DNA of 64,000 nt from Laguncularia racemosa (GCA_037954665.1 JBBMOL010000090.1:2232001-2296000), one strand, 5' to 3'; counted from the first letter of the stretch, positions 13,301 to 25,546 are shown. Numbers and translations: made by a program. The notes: generated by a model not told the origin, from the letters alone.

Positions 13301-15466
13301 GATACAAAAAATCGTACCTTGATGATCTGGTAATTGCGAAAAAAAAAAATATATACTCGATGAAAGACACTTAAATATAAGCAGTAACAATGATCTACAT
13401 AATAGAAATATTCTCAAGCTAAATAAATTTAGGAGTTGAGCAGATGAAAGTATAGAAAATATTGAATTCACAAGAGATTGAGTAGATGGAACAATATGTT
13501 TGATGGATGATGTAAAATATACAATATCTTTGCTAGTAAAAGGCAATTTATATCAAACTTTGTTCATTTATCATATAGATAAAGCGAAAAATCTTATATT
13601 ACTATATTAATCATTATATGCTCAAAACTGAGGACAATCCTTCTTCAATATATGAAATTTATGGTCATGTATTACGCAAGGTTTTAGACAATTCTATAAA
13701 TTTTAGGATAAGTTTCATTTAATTTTAGTTGTATTTGCTACATCACAGTAAACTAGAAGAAAAAAGAGTAATCATTCTTGTATTATGAACCTTGTAGGAG
13801 AATAAAGGTATTGACTTTTTTCTACCATAAAATAGAGATGTCATTCGATGTCTATACTAATTTGTCTCATAAATATCCCTTGTTCTTAAATTTAGAAGTA
13901 CAAATGAATTAAACCCACTCACAAGCTGCTCGGCTTGATATTTACTTTTATTGATTCAAGCTCAAGTTCAAACTACTCGAGTAGTTAATTGAAACAAACT
14001 TGAGTTTCTTCATATTTATCTCAACTTACTTACAAGCCTAATCAAGCTCAAATGGAGTGCAAATGTTAGTTGAACTTAGATATTAATATTATTACTATTA
14101 GAAGGAATAAAATATTCTAAATGAATTAAACCTAAACGAGCTTAATTTAGTTAAACCCAAGTTTATTAAGTGTCACTTTGAGTAAACTTCGAGTTTAAAA
14201 TTTTAAACTTGATTAAGTTAAAGTCAAGCTCTAATTTCTAAATTTTAATTTAAACTTAAGCTTAACATTATAATGTTTCGATTCTACTTCTTTAAAATCT
14301 CGTTCTAAACACATATCAAAAAGTCAAATAAAGTAAATTTTTACTATTTTTATGCACTTATTATTATTTTTTTCCTTCATAAAATGGTTGATTAAGTCTT
14401 TCTATTAGACTTTTAATGAGTACATAAAGGTATCCACCAATGCAACCCTTGACAAGAGAGAGTGGAGGAATAGGCAGCTAACAAAAAGCGTGCACGTGTG
14501 AGGACAATGGCCGTTCTTTTTCACAACGGATTTTAGTCGTTCCAAAAGAACATCGTTTGGAAAAGTGCGTGGGGGAATATCTGGCGCTTCGAGGGATCAA
14601 AAGCCACATAAGAAACTTGAAATGGTATACACATGAATCCGTAGCCTCTTTTCCTATTTGTGTTTTTTTTTTCCCCCTCCACTCACACTTTCAAATTAAT
14701 AATAATACGTCACGTGAATTATAATGTAATGAAAAACATCCAATAAAATTAACACTTATTTTATCATGATAAAATAATTATAATATGAACGATTTTATAA
14801 TTATTTTTACATAATAAATCTTTATTCGTTACCTTTCATATCATAATACATGTAGCGTATTGCTTTTAATAGAAACTTTCTTAAGATTCCATCATGCTAT
14901 ATTTTTTTAGTTATTCTTACTATTTTATTATCATGGGACCCAAAGTATAAGCATTTTTCATGGAAAAATGGAAAAGAAAATGTCATACCCAAGATATTTA
15001 TTAATTTATAAAAATATATATGATTGATAGAGTACACATAGAAAAATCTTATTAGTGAACATGCTGATTGCTGAAATATATTGTGATTGTACATGAACTG
15101 ATGAAAATTCATTGTTCATTATATCAATATTGAAAATGGTGAGGATAACATTTCGATTGTTTTAGTAGCTTGGACCTTGGAGCATAGTGTGATGAGAAAT
15201 TTTCTGGAATTCATTATCTTCACTTAGGGCAATTTAAAATTCTTCAACCTGAACTTTCTCTTTAAATTTCACAAAAATGCTTTAAATTTGTAAATCTTCT
15301 GTGCTATTTAGGAACTATCTCATGAACATGTACTACGACAGGTAATTTTGTTTATATATTAGAAAATAATTTGGTTTTACTCATAGTGAAAAGATTCTAG
15401 TCAGACCACGAAAGAGCTCAAGAGAACATATACCTTAACCTATAAAAAAAATTTTAAGAACACTTA
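13301..15466. other. Intergenic stretch, left flank of retroelement A
   Basis: No gene is supported. About 13900-14280 holds repeated CAAGCTCAAG/AACTTGAGTTT-like words in both orientations, including ACTACTCGAGTAGT. It resembles eroded non-autonomous DNA transposon sequence, but no termini can be set. The sequence TAGAGATGTCATTC near 13845 resembles a hAT terminus, but no partner end was found. The rest is AT-rich. Confidence 0.4.
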
Positions 15467-15471
15467 ATAAG
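15467..15471. repeat. Target-site duplication of element A, left copy (ATAAG)
   Basis: ATAAG directly precedes the 5' LTR and is repeated exactly at 45731-45735 after the 3' LTR. A 5-bp duplication is the normal size for Ty3/gypsy integration. Confidence 0.9.
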
Positions 15472-17762
15472 TGTAGACACCTCATTTTTGCTCTCCGTCT
15501 AGATTTATTTAAAAATATATAAAAAATAATAAAAAAGAAAGAAAAAAAATAGCAATAATAAAAAAGTCTAGTTTACCAAAAAAAAATTATAAAGATAATA
15601 ATAAAATAATAAAAAATAAATAAATATGGAAAAAAAACTTTTAAAAATGGTAAAAATAATAAATAACAAAATTAATTAAAAAATGTGAATATTTTCAATA
15701 AAAATAAGGAAATATGAGACTCTAAATTAAGTTCGAAAGCCTTAAAATCAATAAAAAAAAATAACCAAGACCATTAGCTCATATATAAGATAAATGCAAT
15801 AATAAATCGAAAAATGGGTTGGTTTAGCTGGTTCGTGTGTTAGCCTAGTGCACATGGGAGGGGGTCAGGTTACGAGTTTGAATCCCATTCGAGGCACTTT
15901 GTGCCATTTTCATTTTTTTTCCCCAGGCTGCCATGTGACAACCTCTGATTTGCTAGATTCGATCACGTGCTCGGCACATGATCTTCTTCAACCTTCGACT
16001 GACAACTACGGGGAGAGGATAAAGGCGAATCCGACCATTTTGAGCTCGATTTTTGGCACAAATCCATCGTTATTTAACTGATAGATTGATAAACATCACA
16101 TTAAAAATAGAGATTAATATCAATCTTTAACTAAAAGAAAAAAAAAAGATCAAACCAAAAAATGAAGCTTATCCTGTACTTGGATTTGGCACAATCCAAG
16201 CCATCTCGAGCTTATCCATGGATGCATATAAATAGACCAAGGTGCCACAACTTAAAAAGGCTGGAAAAATCACCAAAAAATGCACCCTTAAGCATCGGCC
16301 GTGGGCTTTCTCTGTCTAGAAATACCCACCACCTTCTCTTTAGGATTCCACTACTTACACTCAACCTCAAGCTTAGATTTAGGTGTCACTAGTTCCCTTA
16401 GGTTGCGAGGAGTAAGAAAAGATTGATTTCATGAAGTAAAGATTTGCTAGAGGCTCGGATCAGGAAACGCCGCCGCCATCATCACCGGTCACCTTCGAAA
16501 CACTGCCCTAGGTTAGTTTTTAGGCTAAAATGACACCACCAATCAATTCCTTACCTCTAAAAACTTAGGAAAGCACCTATCGATCACCTCTAACAACTGT
16601 TGGATCACCGCCGACAAAGAGCCCCGCCACCGCGACTCGTGACTTGACCCATGACCCGATTCGACTTGTGACCTAACCTGCATATATCTAACAATTTGAT
16701 TGGTTTTCTTTTTTATTATTATTATTTTATTTATTATTTTTATTATTTTTTATTTTGATAAATATGATGTTTTAGTTCATTTTTTTAGCTTATCTTTAAT
16801 TTAAAAAGTAAAATAGTAATAATAATAAATTTAGAGTACTCATCGAGTTGTCATCGTGTATACCATTGCCCGATGGTGAAAAATAAAAAAAATTATTAAT
16901 TAAAAGTCTTTAGTAAAAAAATAATAATAATGTAAAAAAAGATAATAATAAAAGATATATATATAAATAATAATAATAGTAATAATATGAAATATATATA
17001 TATAATTAAATTAAATTAAATAATAATAACAATAGAAAATAAAAAAATCCAAAAGAATCAAAATAAATAAATAAATAATTTTAGTATTAGATAGAATTTT
17101 ATTATATTTTTTTTTAATATAATAGTAAAAAATAAATAAATAAAATTTTTAGTATAATAAAAAATAAAAATAAAGAAATAAAATGTAAAAAATACTTTAT
17201 GTTAAAATTTAGCATTTTAGGGTTTTATCACTTAAATTTCTTTTCTTAAAATAAAATTTAATACGAGGTTTTCCTAAACTTAGGTTATTTTAGATTTTTC
17301 AAAAACAATCATTTAATAATCTAAGCCCTTTAGGTATTTTCTTAATAAAAATTAATATGATTAAATAATGTAAACTTTGTGCTTTTATTAAATAAAATTA
17401 ACTAAAAAATTAAAACTTTTATAAAGAAAAAGCGAATTACAGACGGTTTGATCCTAACTAATAGGTACCTAAGCATTTTTGAGGTAATCATAATAAAATA
17501 AAAACTTTAAGTTATGAAAAATAATCATAATAAAATAGAAACTTTAGATTAGGAAGAACAACCATAATAAAATAGAAACTTTAGGTTAAGAAAAATAATT
17601 ATAATAAAATAAAAACTTTAGGTTTAGAAAAGTCAAATGAATAAAAACTTTAGGTTATTAATGGTAAAAGCCTTAGAAAAAGTAGTCAAATAATCTATAT
17701 CAAATGGGTAGGATTTAGTATAGATTAAAATTAAGAAAAATGATCAAAAACACGTCTTAATA
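15472..17762 (+). repeat. 5' LTR of element A
   Basis: The LTR begins TGTAGACACC and ends CACGTCTTAATA, where the 3' LTR has CACGTCTCGACA, so the end has decayed by transitions. It contains a tRNA-like module at 15815-15896, a degraded hairpin after it (GCTGCCATGTGACAAC), a TATA box TATAAATA at 16227-16234, four copies of a 37-bp repeat from about 17489, and a block with TTTGATCCT and GGTACCTA that is shared with element B. About 370 bp near its 3' end, present in the other LTR at about 45281-45651, are missing. Confidence 0.88.
17489..17640 (+). repeat. 37-bp tandem repeat in 5' LTR of element A (4 copies)
   Basis: Copies start at 17489, 17526, 17563 and 17600, an exact spacing of 37 bp. 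Each contains ATAATAAAATA and AAACTTTAG. The other LTR has five copies. Confidence 0.8.
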
Positions 17763-17765
17763 GGA

Positions 17766-17783
17766 TGGTGACTCCATTGGGGA
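17766..17783 (+). promoter_or_regulatory. Primer-binding-like site of element A
   Basis: TGGTGACTCCATTGGGGA lies three bases (GGA) after the 5' LTR, where a tRNA primer would anneal. It aligns with TAGCGACTCCGCTGGGGA at the same place in element B. Tat/Ogre elements are often reported to use a tRNA-Arg primer; I did not match a tRNA here. Confidence 0.6.
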
Positions 17784-18407
17784 GGCCTTTTCAAAAGTGG
17801 GTTAACCATGTAGCAATTTTCTCCAATATGTCTAAAAGGCCTTTAATTACTTGTATATGTCCATTTTGTTTTTACCTTTGTGAATTATTTTTTATAAATA
17901 ATGGTACTAACCAGGTTTTTAGTGATGCAGAAAAAGAAGAAAAAGAGAAAAAAGGGAAAAAGGAAAGAGGGCCTAATGGGCCGCTATGAAAGTTCTCTTT
18001 TCTATGCATGTCTAAATATGACCAGACCCAGGTCATTTAGAAAATTAGAATGGAATGCCATTGTGTACCTATCAGGTTGTAGTGGTGTATACCACCGCTT
18101 GACATTGATTAGGTGATTCCACTCCAGGCTTAGATGTAACCTCCAGTTACAAAGCCGGAGGACCTTTAGAACTTATCCTCATTCCCGTGCATGCACATTT
18201 TATTTTATTTCTTTGTCTATTCCTATTTTGTGTTATGCATTGTTTGTTTTTTTGCAAATTAAAAGTAATGTAGCAATGCAAGTGTAAAGCTGCAACTATA
18301 CTAATGTTCAAAATCATAGTCTTTGTAATATCTTTTATCTGTATTTCTTCAATTTTGTAAAATTTTGGTTTTTTTTTTCCTGTTTTCTTTTTGTAATCTA
18401 TAGTAAA
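17784..18407 (+). other. Leader of element A between primer site and ORF1
   Basis: This is non-coding. Its end is pyrimidine-rich (about 18361-18400) and closes with CTATAG at 18398-18403, five bases before the ORF1 start codon. That makes a good candidate 3' splice site. Confidence 0.5.
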
Positions 18408-19941
18408 ATGGAGAACCGAACCAAAGACCGGTTAGACTATGTCAATGAAATCCATATGGATCAGTATGCTTATCTTACAGAAACCTTGCATAGGTGGTTT
18501 GATACATTCAATCAAGAACATCGGGATTACATTATGCAGAAGATCGACCCGGTGATGTCTCTAATGAAGGTACAACTTAAGTGGGATCTAATCAAAGTTA
18601 TGGCCCATTTTTGGGATCCTGAGTCATCATCATTCAATTTTGAGCCTTATGAGTTAGCACCCACCCTAGAGGAGTATACTCAATTACTCAAGGCCCCTGC
18701 CATGGAAAATGGAATAGTGACCTTAAACTTAGAAGCCCAGCTCGTGAACGTATTCTATCACCTGTTAGGAGTCAAGAAAAGTGAAATTGCTAAAGCACTG
18801 ACTGAATGCTAAGACAAGTGTATCTGGTTTTTCACATTAGGTAGTTGGTATGCGTACTCATTAGCGTATCTCAATAGGCGGGACATTTTCTATGGAGGAT
18901 ATGATGATTGGCAAAGGAACCGCATCAACGCATTCATACTAGCAGCATTTGCAACCATTCTTTTCCCACAAGGGTAATCTAACATCCATTTTAGGGTGGT
19001 TAAGCCAGTCTCCCAATTTCTGACAGGTAAGTCCTACATTTCGGTAATATTGGTAGAACAAATCCAGTCCCTGAATTTTGTGAAGCGACAAGGTCATGGC
19101 ATGTTCAAGGGAGGGCCCACCTTGTTAATAGTATGGTTTGTCAACTACATTAAAGCATTTGGAGCAGATTTGATGAGGGCATCCTTAGCTCGACAAACAA
19201 ACATAGTGGATAACATCGCTACACGGGTTAAATTACCCAATAACACATCCACTCAGCAATGGTGTAGTCTACTCAAGATGATCGTGCTGGGAGACATTGC
19301 ATGGATGGCTAGGTGGAATCATTGCACTAAAGCCATACTCGGATGTAAAGAGTATCTAAGTGTACCTCTAGTTGGTATTATGGGTTATACTGGTTACTTC
19401 CTAGCTTAAGTTGTCAGACAATTGGGCTCCTTGCAAGACATTACCTACATAAGGTCATTAGAACGGGTAACCCTTAACTATCAAGATGCTAACATACCAC
19501 TAGTAACCAAGATCACCCACTTTAACAATATTAAAGAATTGTGGGAGTGTAGAGAGGTGAAGAAAATAGTAGACCTAGGTGAGCTTGAATGGAGGATTAG
19601 GGCCCATAGGGCTACTCGAGAGTACATTTATGATTTTATGAAAAACACTAGTCAGGCGCAATATAAGTCTCCCAACATCTTCAAGCATGAGCTAGAATTG
19701 CAGAATCCGACACCAGAAGAGGAGGGGTATAGAGCCACTATACGAGCAAAGGTAGAAATCCTATACCAAAAAATGGAAGAAGGCCGCAGATTATTAGAAG
19801 AAGAAGCATGGACAGTCCCAAAAGGTTATCCAGTACTTAAGAGACCAGTTGAAGGAAAAAAGATAAACGGATCCGGCAACTGATAGAGGAAGCCGAAGCA
19901 GCTTGACTAAGCCAGTATAAGAGAACAAATAAGAGGTAGTA
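18408..19941 (+). pseudogene. ORF1 of element A (DUF7745-like), broken
   Basis: Three open stretches (18408-18812, 18996-19409, 19422-19883) share one frame. The protein starts MENRTKDRLDYVNEIHMDQY and contains PYELAPTLEEYTQLLKAP, the hallmark block of the DUF7745/plant-mobile-like domain. RQGHGMFKGGPTLLIVWFVN and GDIAWMARW follow. The C-terminal part is highly charged (EKMEEGRRLLEEE-like) and probably coiled. Stops near 18810, 18976 and 19407, and a frame change near 19870, disrupt it. Ogre-type elements carry an ORF1 of unknown role at this place. It is homologous along its length to ORF1 of element B. Confidence 0.8.
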
Positions 19942-20331
19942 GTAGTAAAGAAGAGTTTACTAGTTTACTTTCTTTTTAGATAGAGTTTTAGGTCATATAT
20001 TTATTTAAACATTAATAAAATATTGCAGTTTTAAGAGTTAAATTATGTGCCACATTACTATTCAATTGTGATCCGTTACAGTACTTATCAATCATTGCCA
20101 TGCATTATATTTATATGCATCCTTATGCAAAATGATAATAAACAAATATATATATATATAATAACAAAAAAATATATAATAATAATAATGATTAAAAAAT
20201 GCAAGAAAAGAAAATGAAATCTTTGATTTAAATAAACCTAACATATTTGGATCATGTTACGGATCTCAAAGATAGTTCCCAAGCAAGTAGGCCTTCTCAA
20301 AAGCCCTATTATCACTCGCTCAAGAGCTAGA
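19942..20331 (+). other. ORF1-gag spacer of element A
   Basis: Non-coding AT-rich spacer with an (AT)n/(AAT)n patch at about 20148-20190. It corresponds to the ORF1-gag gap of element B at 28976-29220. Confidence 0.5.
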
Positions 20332-22088
20332 ATGGCTGAAAACACCGATAACGGTAACCTTGATCAGAGAATTACGGCTTTCAAATAGACTGTGCTACAA
20401 CTAACCGAGAAAATGTAGACTCTAACATACACCATCAACCAAATCCATACTGATAAAGCAGTCCAAGTAGATCAGATTGAACCTCAACAGACTTTCAATT
20501 TCAATTTAAACCCTAGGGATGAGTCAGGGAATGATGGTGGTGAAAGTTTAAGGAGGGAGTTTGAGGAAAAGCAATGGGATATAGAAAAGTAGCTACTTCA
20601 AAAGTTCCACGAGAAGATGAGAGTCTTTGAGGGAACTAATGGATTTGAGCTGACTGATCTAGTTAATTTGCCTATTTATGAAGATAAGGAGTTCCCTGAT
20701 AAGTTCAAGATCCCGGATTTTGAAAAGTATGATGGTACCAGCTGCCCGAAACTCCACGCCAGACTCTATATCAGAAAGATGGCCAAATATACCATGTATG
20801 AGCGGCTAATGGTGCAAACCTTTCAGGATAGTTTAATTGGGCCAACTTTGGCGTAGTATGCCTAGCTGGATCTGAATGAGATAGACACATGGGATAAATT
20901 GGTAAAGGTTTTCTATAACTAGTACAAGTTTAATGTTGAATTAGCTCCATCCGCTTGGGACCTGAATAGCATGAGGAAGAAGAGCAACGAATCTTTTAGG
21001 GAATATGCACAATGGTGGAGGGGTGTGGCTGCCAAGATAACTACCCCTTTACTAGAGAAAGATCTGACTTACATGTTTGTCAACACTTTAGGCAAGCCTT
21101 ACTACCAGCATTTAATGGGGCATGCTACCGCAAGTTTTGCCGAGATAGTAGAGGTTGGGTGCCACATCGAGAATGCAATCTCCTTTGGAAGGCTCCCCAT
21201 TCTAGAAGAGGGGGAAAAGAAAGTCACACAACTGAGGTTAGTTAATAAGGGACGGGAAACAACCATCGGTATGGTAGCCATAGGAGATCATCTCAGGCCA
21301 ACACCACAAGTAACCATCTAAACGAATCAGAATACCCCAGAGCGAGAACCAGACCAATGCCAGTAAAGAAGGCAATTCACTATAATCCCTATCCCTCTGA
21401 GCCAGGTTCTTCACTGTCTTCGTAATGAGAATCTATTGAATTTTGTGGTACCTTTTGATAATTACAGACCCAATATTACTACTCCAACCTTCGCTATGAG
21501 TATCATTTGGGGCAAGAGGGGCACTCTACGGATAACTGTTGGAGGTTGAGAAACAAAATACAAGACCTTATAGATGCTAAACTGGTTCATTTGGACTTTG
21601 TAGAAGCTCCAGCACCTAACTTCAATAACAATCCCTTGCTTAACCATAAGGCCTCCATTAATGTAATCATAGCTAAAGAATATGGACTAGGGATAGCTTT
21701 AGATGAGCTCCCCATCACATTAGAACAAATAGCGTGGAACTTAAAGCTAAAAGGTCACTTACAGGATATAAGAAATCTCAAAGACCATACCAGAATCAGA
21801 CTTGCAATTCACCAATTACTTAGAGAAAGGAAAGTGAAGAAAGAGGATATTCATGCTATGATGAACCCTAAGCTAAGGAAAAATCATACACAAAATGAGT
21901 TGAAAAGGAGGTATTTAGTGGGCAATCCCATTGTCAACACACTGGGAAAGCCATTCAAGACATTTGAATACCCAGTAGACTATTTATTTATGCCAAGAGT
22001 CTACGCAGATGTACCACCTATGGGATGGGGTCCGAAATTCGAGGAAGAAGATAACCTAGAGGTCAGGAAAAGAAATCTGAGCAAATAG
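20332..22088 (+). pseudogene. gag of element A, broken
   Basis: The likely start is the ATG at 20332 (MAENTDN...), in frame with open stretches at 20617-20856 and 20971-21321. The capsid region includes FKIPDFEKYDGTSCPKLHAR, FQDSLIGPTLA, SFREYAQWWRG and GCHIENAISFGRL. A zinc-knuckle-like segment follows in another frame (YHLGQEGHSTDNCWRLRNKI near 21500-21560). Its first cysteine, present in element B, is tyrosine here. Several stops (20389, 20416, 20593, 20854, 20863, 20920) and a frameshift before 21500 inactivate it. Confidence 0.82.
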
Positions 22089-23445
22089 TAGGTATGGTGG
22101 GAATCGACCCCAAGTCCTTTACCTTTGAATGCCCCAAGTGGGAGCAAGGGACAATTACCATCCAACTCAAGAAGTTCGTGTTCAGTGTCCATTGCCGCTA
22201 GAGAATTATAAAGCTGTACCACTGAATTATCAAGCTATAAATCAGACTATGAAGGCACCCTCGATGATACGAGGACTGACCCACTTAAGGAGAATATATG
22301 ATTCGGTTGAGGAAGTTAGGAGGAAGGTTGTTATGGATTTGCCCCTTAAGGAAGCCCTAGGGCCTAATGATAGAGGGGAGGTAAAGGATCAAAATCCCCT
22401 TAAGAAGATCATAAAGGCTAGTGAATACAAGATCATGAATCAACTGGCTAAGGTCTCTGCTCAAATCCCATTAATGGGCCTTCTTTTATCCTCTAATTTG
22501 CACCGTGAGGCACTTGTGAAATTACTTCACGAAGTCAAGGTCCCTGAAGGTATTTCAATTGAAAAATTGGGTTTAGTAATCAATTATATCTTCACGCTGA
22601 ATCAAATAGCCTTTTTGCCAGAATAGTTGGGAGAAGAAGGTGACCAACACACCAAGTCATTATTCATTGTAGTTAAATGTAAGGATATGGTGGTGGCTCG
22701 AGTACTGATCAACAACAACTTGTCTTTGAATGTGTGTCTATTATCTATGTTGAACTTGCTGGGGATAGGCAGATTAGAATTAAAGCTAAGCTCGATCATA
22801 GTGCGAGCCTTCGATGGGTTTAAGAGAGAGATACTAGGGGAAGTTGAATTACAAATTGAAATTGGTCTACAAGGGCTCATCATTCCTTTCTAGGTGCCAG
22901 ACATGTTAAGATCTTTCAATTTGCTGTTGGGGAAACCTTAGATACACTCAACTGGAGCTGTACTTTCTAGTCTACACCAAAAGGTCAAGTTTATATCTAA
23001 TAGCCAGATTGTGACGGTGTTGGGGGAACGGGACTATGCCATATACAAAGAAACTACCATCCCGTATATTGGTAGTGAAGAGATGGAAGAACTAGGATTA
23101 CAACTTTTTGATAGTGTGTGCGTAGCCACATACGAAGAGCCACTCTTAGTTCAACAACAGATTGGAACGTTTGGTTTAGGGCATAAACCGATTCATTGGG
23201 AGATCGAAGAGATGAGGCGAAAGATGAAGAAGAAGAGAGGTAAGGAGTTATATCATGCTTAACTAAAGTTCCCAAACATCAGCAACACATTTCCAACACC
23301 AACTTATACCCAACAGTCGAAACCACCCGAGCTAACTAACTTATTTAGCCTGCAATGTATCGTTAACACAATAGAAGATGATAGCAGTAAGGGCCAATTA
23401 GACAATTTGTTCTCAGTCTCAATCAATGGCAATAGGTCTCTTTAG
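22089..23445 (+). pseudogene. Protease region of element A, active site lost
   Basis: The frame covering 22129-22626, 22627-22893 and 23011-23262 carries ASEYKIMNQLAKVSAQIPLM, ending near the retropepsin motif. At 22711-22719 the catalytic Asp-Asn-Gly triplet is Asn-Asn-Asn (VLINNNLSLN), whereas element B reads VLIDNGSSLN. Downstream are IVRAFDGFKREILGEVEL and SFNLLLGKP. Stops separate the pieces. The protease cannot have been active in this form. Confidence 0.82.
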
Positions 23446-23700
23446 ACTAGAGATAGGGTCATAAAAAGCGTTTAATTCATTTTTAATATTCCAACATGAT
23501 TTAGTCTAACCTGATAGACAATAAATATTTCTCTCACCATGAATTAAGATTTGAATTGCTTCTTTTCTTCCTGACTTTTTTTCTTCTACTTATTTTCTTT
23601 TCTATTCACTATTATTTCTCAAATCTAATGAAATCGATGAAAACATAGGGTATCTCACACCCATAAACGATGAAAATGTTGATATCACTTTGACCCTACT
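23446..23700 (+). other. Protease-RT spacer of element A
   Basis: A pyrimidine-rich stretch (about 23560-23620), dense with stops in all frames, lies between protease and RT sequence. This is the position where element B has a candidate 102-bp intron. I cannot define splice ends here. Confidence 0.4.
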
Positions 23701-24827
23701 AGGTTAGTTATCGGAGGTGATGTCGAAAAGTCAAATGAGATTCAGGAGAGTTGGCATCAATTTGAGCAAGGCAAAGTTATCATTGATGAACTAGTCGTTG
23801 AGGTAAATTTGGGAACTAATGAAAACTCTAAAAACCTTAAGGTCGGGAACAGTTTTTTAGAACAACGAAGAGGGGAATTCTTGCAATTATTATCTGAATA
23901 TCTAGACGTGTTCGCATGGTCATATAAGGATATTCTAGGGCTTAATCTTTCGATAGTAGTTCACAAGCTGTCCACTAAAGCTAACTTCAGACCAAGAAGT
24001 CAAAAGCTTAGGAGGTTTCGACTTGACATTTTGTTGAAAATCAAAGAAGAAGTGAAGAAGTTATTGGAAGTCGGGTTCAGTGAGGTATCAGATTATCTAG
24101 AATGGGTAGCGAATGTAGTGCTTGTCCATAAGAAAAACGGGAAATTTTGAGTTTGTGTTGATTTCAGAGACTTAAACTAAGCAACACCAAAAGATAATTT
24201 CCCATTACCACATATTGATGTCTTAGTAGATAACACTGTTGGGAATCACCTTTTCTCTTTCATGGACAATTTTTCAGGATACAATCAGATTAAGATGTCA
24301 GAAGAGGACAAAACCAAAACAACATTCATCACTACATGGGAAACGTTTTGCTATAAGGTTATGCCTTTTGGTTTGAAGAATGCGGGAGTGACATATCACT
24401 AAGCTATGGTAGCACTATTCCATGACATGATGCATAAAGAGGTGAAGGTATACGTCGATGATATGATCACTAAGTCTTATGAAGGAGAAGATCATGTGAA
24501 AGTCCTTAAGAAGCTATTTGAAAGGCTTAGAAAATTCCAATTAAAGTTAAATCCTGATAAGTGCACGTTCAGAGTAACATCAGGGAAGCTCCTAGGGTTT
24601 GTTATCAACCGAAGAGGGATCGAAGTAGACCTAGAAAAGGTAAAGGCAATTGTTGAGATATCTGGCTCGCAAACCCTTAAAGAGGTAAGGGGTCTATTAG
24701 GAAGGTTGAACTACATAACCGGGTTTATATCTCAGCTTACCGATAAGTGACGTCCTTCATTCAAGCTTCTAAAGAAGAATGCCATTATAAAATGGGATGT
24801 AAAATGTGAAAAAAAAAATTGAAATTA
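23701..24827 (+). pseudogene. Reverse transcriptase of element A, 5' part before the nested insertion
   Basis: The frame of 23809-24150 and 24406-24750 encodes RT with DVFAWSYKDI, LPHIDVLVDNTVGN, MDNFSGYNQIKM, VMPFGLKNAGVTY and the catalytic YVDD box at 24451-24462 (both aspartates present). KLNPDKCTF and LLGRLNYITGFIS complete it. Stops are at 24148, 24178, 24400 and 24748. The reading continues through KWDVKCEKK until element B interrupts it, and the sequence resumes at 39628. Confidence 0.88.
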
Positions 24828-24832
24828 AAAGG
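24828..24832. repeat. Target-site duplication of element B, left copy (AAAGG)
   Basis: AAAGG precedes the 5' LTR of element B and recurs exactly at 39623-39627 after its 3' LTR. Removing B and one copy restores continuous homology of A to the matching region of B at about 33500-33580. Confidence 0.92.
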
Positions 24833-25128
24833 TGTAAACACCCCATTTTTGCCCTAGGAATGAATAATAATTGATAATAATCAATTTGCAATTTTTTCCA
24901 ATTTTCCCTATTTTTTCCAATTTTTCTTTAATTTAGCAAAAATAATAAAAATATTCAAAAAAATAAAAATAAATAGGAAAACACATCAATTTTGAAAAAT
25001 GATTTCAAAAATGGTAATAATAAGGGATAAATAATTTTTACAAATTTTTGAAATTACAAAAAATACAAAAAAATGGAAAAATTGCATCGCATATGTACAA
25101 TTTGCGATATAAAGAAAATCGGGAAATT

Positions 25129-25210
25129 GGGCCAGCTCAGCTGGCTCGTGTGTGCGCATGGGGAGCGTGTGGAGGCCAAAGGTCGTGAGTTCGAATCCTC
25201 CCCCGAGCAC
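25129..25210 (+). other. tRNA-like (Pol III A/B-box-like) module in LTR B
   Basis: GCTCAGCTGGCTCG resembles an A box (D-arm) and GAGTTCGAATCC at 25187-25198 is an excellent B box (T-arm). About 40 bp separate them, as in tRNA genes and SINE heads. No complete acceptor stem can be folded, so this is not a working tRNA gene. The same module is in the 3' LTR (37845-37926, three differences in 82) and in both LTRs of element A. Confidence 0.6.
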
Positions 25211-25240
25211 TCTGTGCAATTTTTTTGTCTTTCGCCTAGA

Positions 25241-25256
25241 GCTGCCACGTGGCAGC
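25241..25256. promoter_or_regulatory. 16-bp perfect palindrome with G-box core
   Basis: GCTGCCACGTGGCAGC is its own reverse complement and centres on CACGTG, the core bound by plant bZIP/bHLH factors. It is kept in the 3' LTR at 37957-37972. It lies upstream of the LTR TATA box, as an enhancer element would. Binding is inferred. Confidence 0.6.
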
Positions 25257-25538
25257 GTGTGATTGGCCGAGGGAAGTCACGCGTGTCACGCGTGATCGTC
25301 TTCTTCGCAAGCCCAGCTGGAGAAAAATCCGGCAGAAGTCCGATAAAGCTGAAATTGCTGGATTTCTTCGAATCTTTTTGGATTTCAATGAATCTAAAAT
25401 CGAATTATCCAGATAAATCACGGGATTACAACAAATCGGCATCAAATAGGTTGGATAAAATCAAATCTAAAAAACAGAAGAATATGGGTTTATCTAAATC
25501 GCCGGATTTGAGCTTATCTGGAGTCGATTCGAAGTGCC

Positions 25539-25546
25539 TATAAATA
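25539..25546 (+). promoter_or_regulatory. LTR promoter TATA box of element B
   Basis: TATAAATA followed by GAGGAGGAG in the middle of the LTR marks the probable U3/R boundary region. The same box is at 38255-38262 in the 3' LTR and at 16227-16234 and 43755-43762 in element A. Confidence 0.65.

Noticed and set aside
13845..14280. A second hAT MITE starting TAGAGATGTCATTC
   Set aside because: No matching inverted end or 8-bp duplication was found.
21012..21245. 77-residue frame overlapping gag of A
   Set aside because: It is an out-of-frame shadow of the capsid coding sequence.
25129..25210. A functional tRNA gene
   Set aside because: A- and B-box-like segments are present, but no acceptor stem pairs and no anticodon arm can be drawn. 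The segment sits inside an LTR in all four copies.
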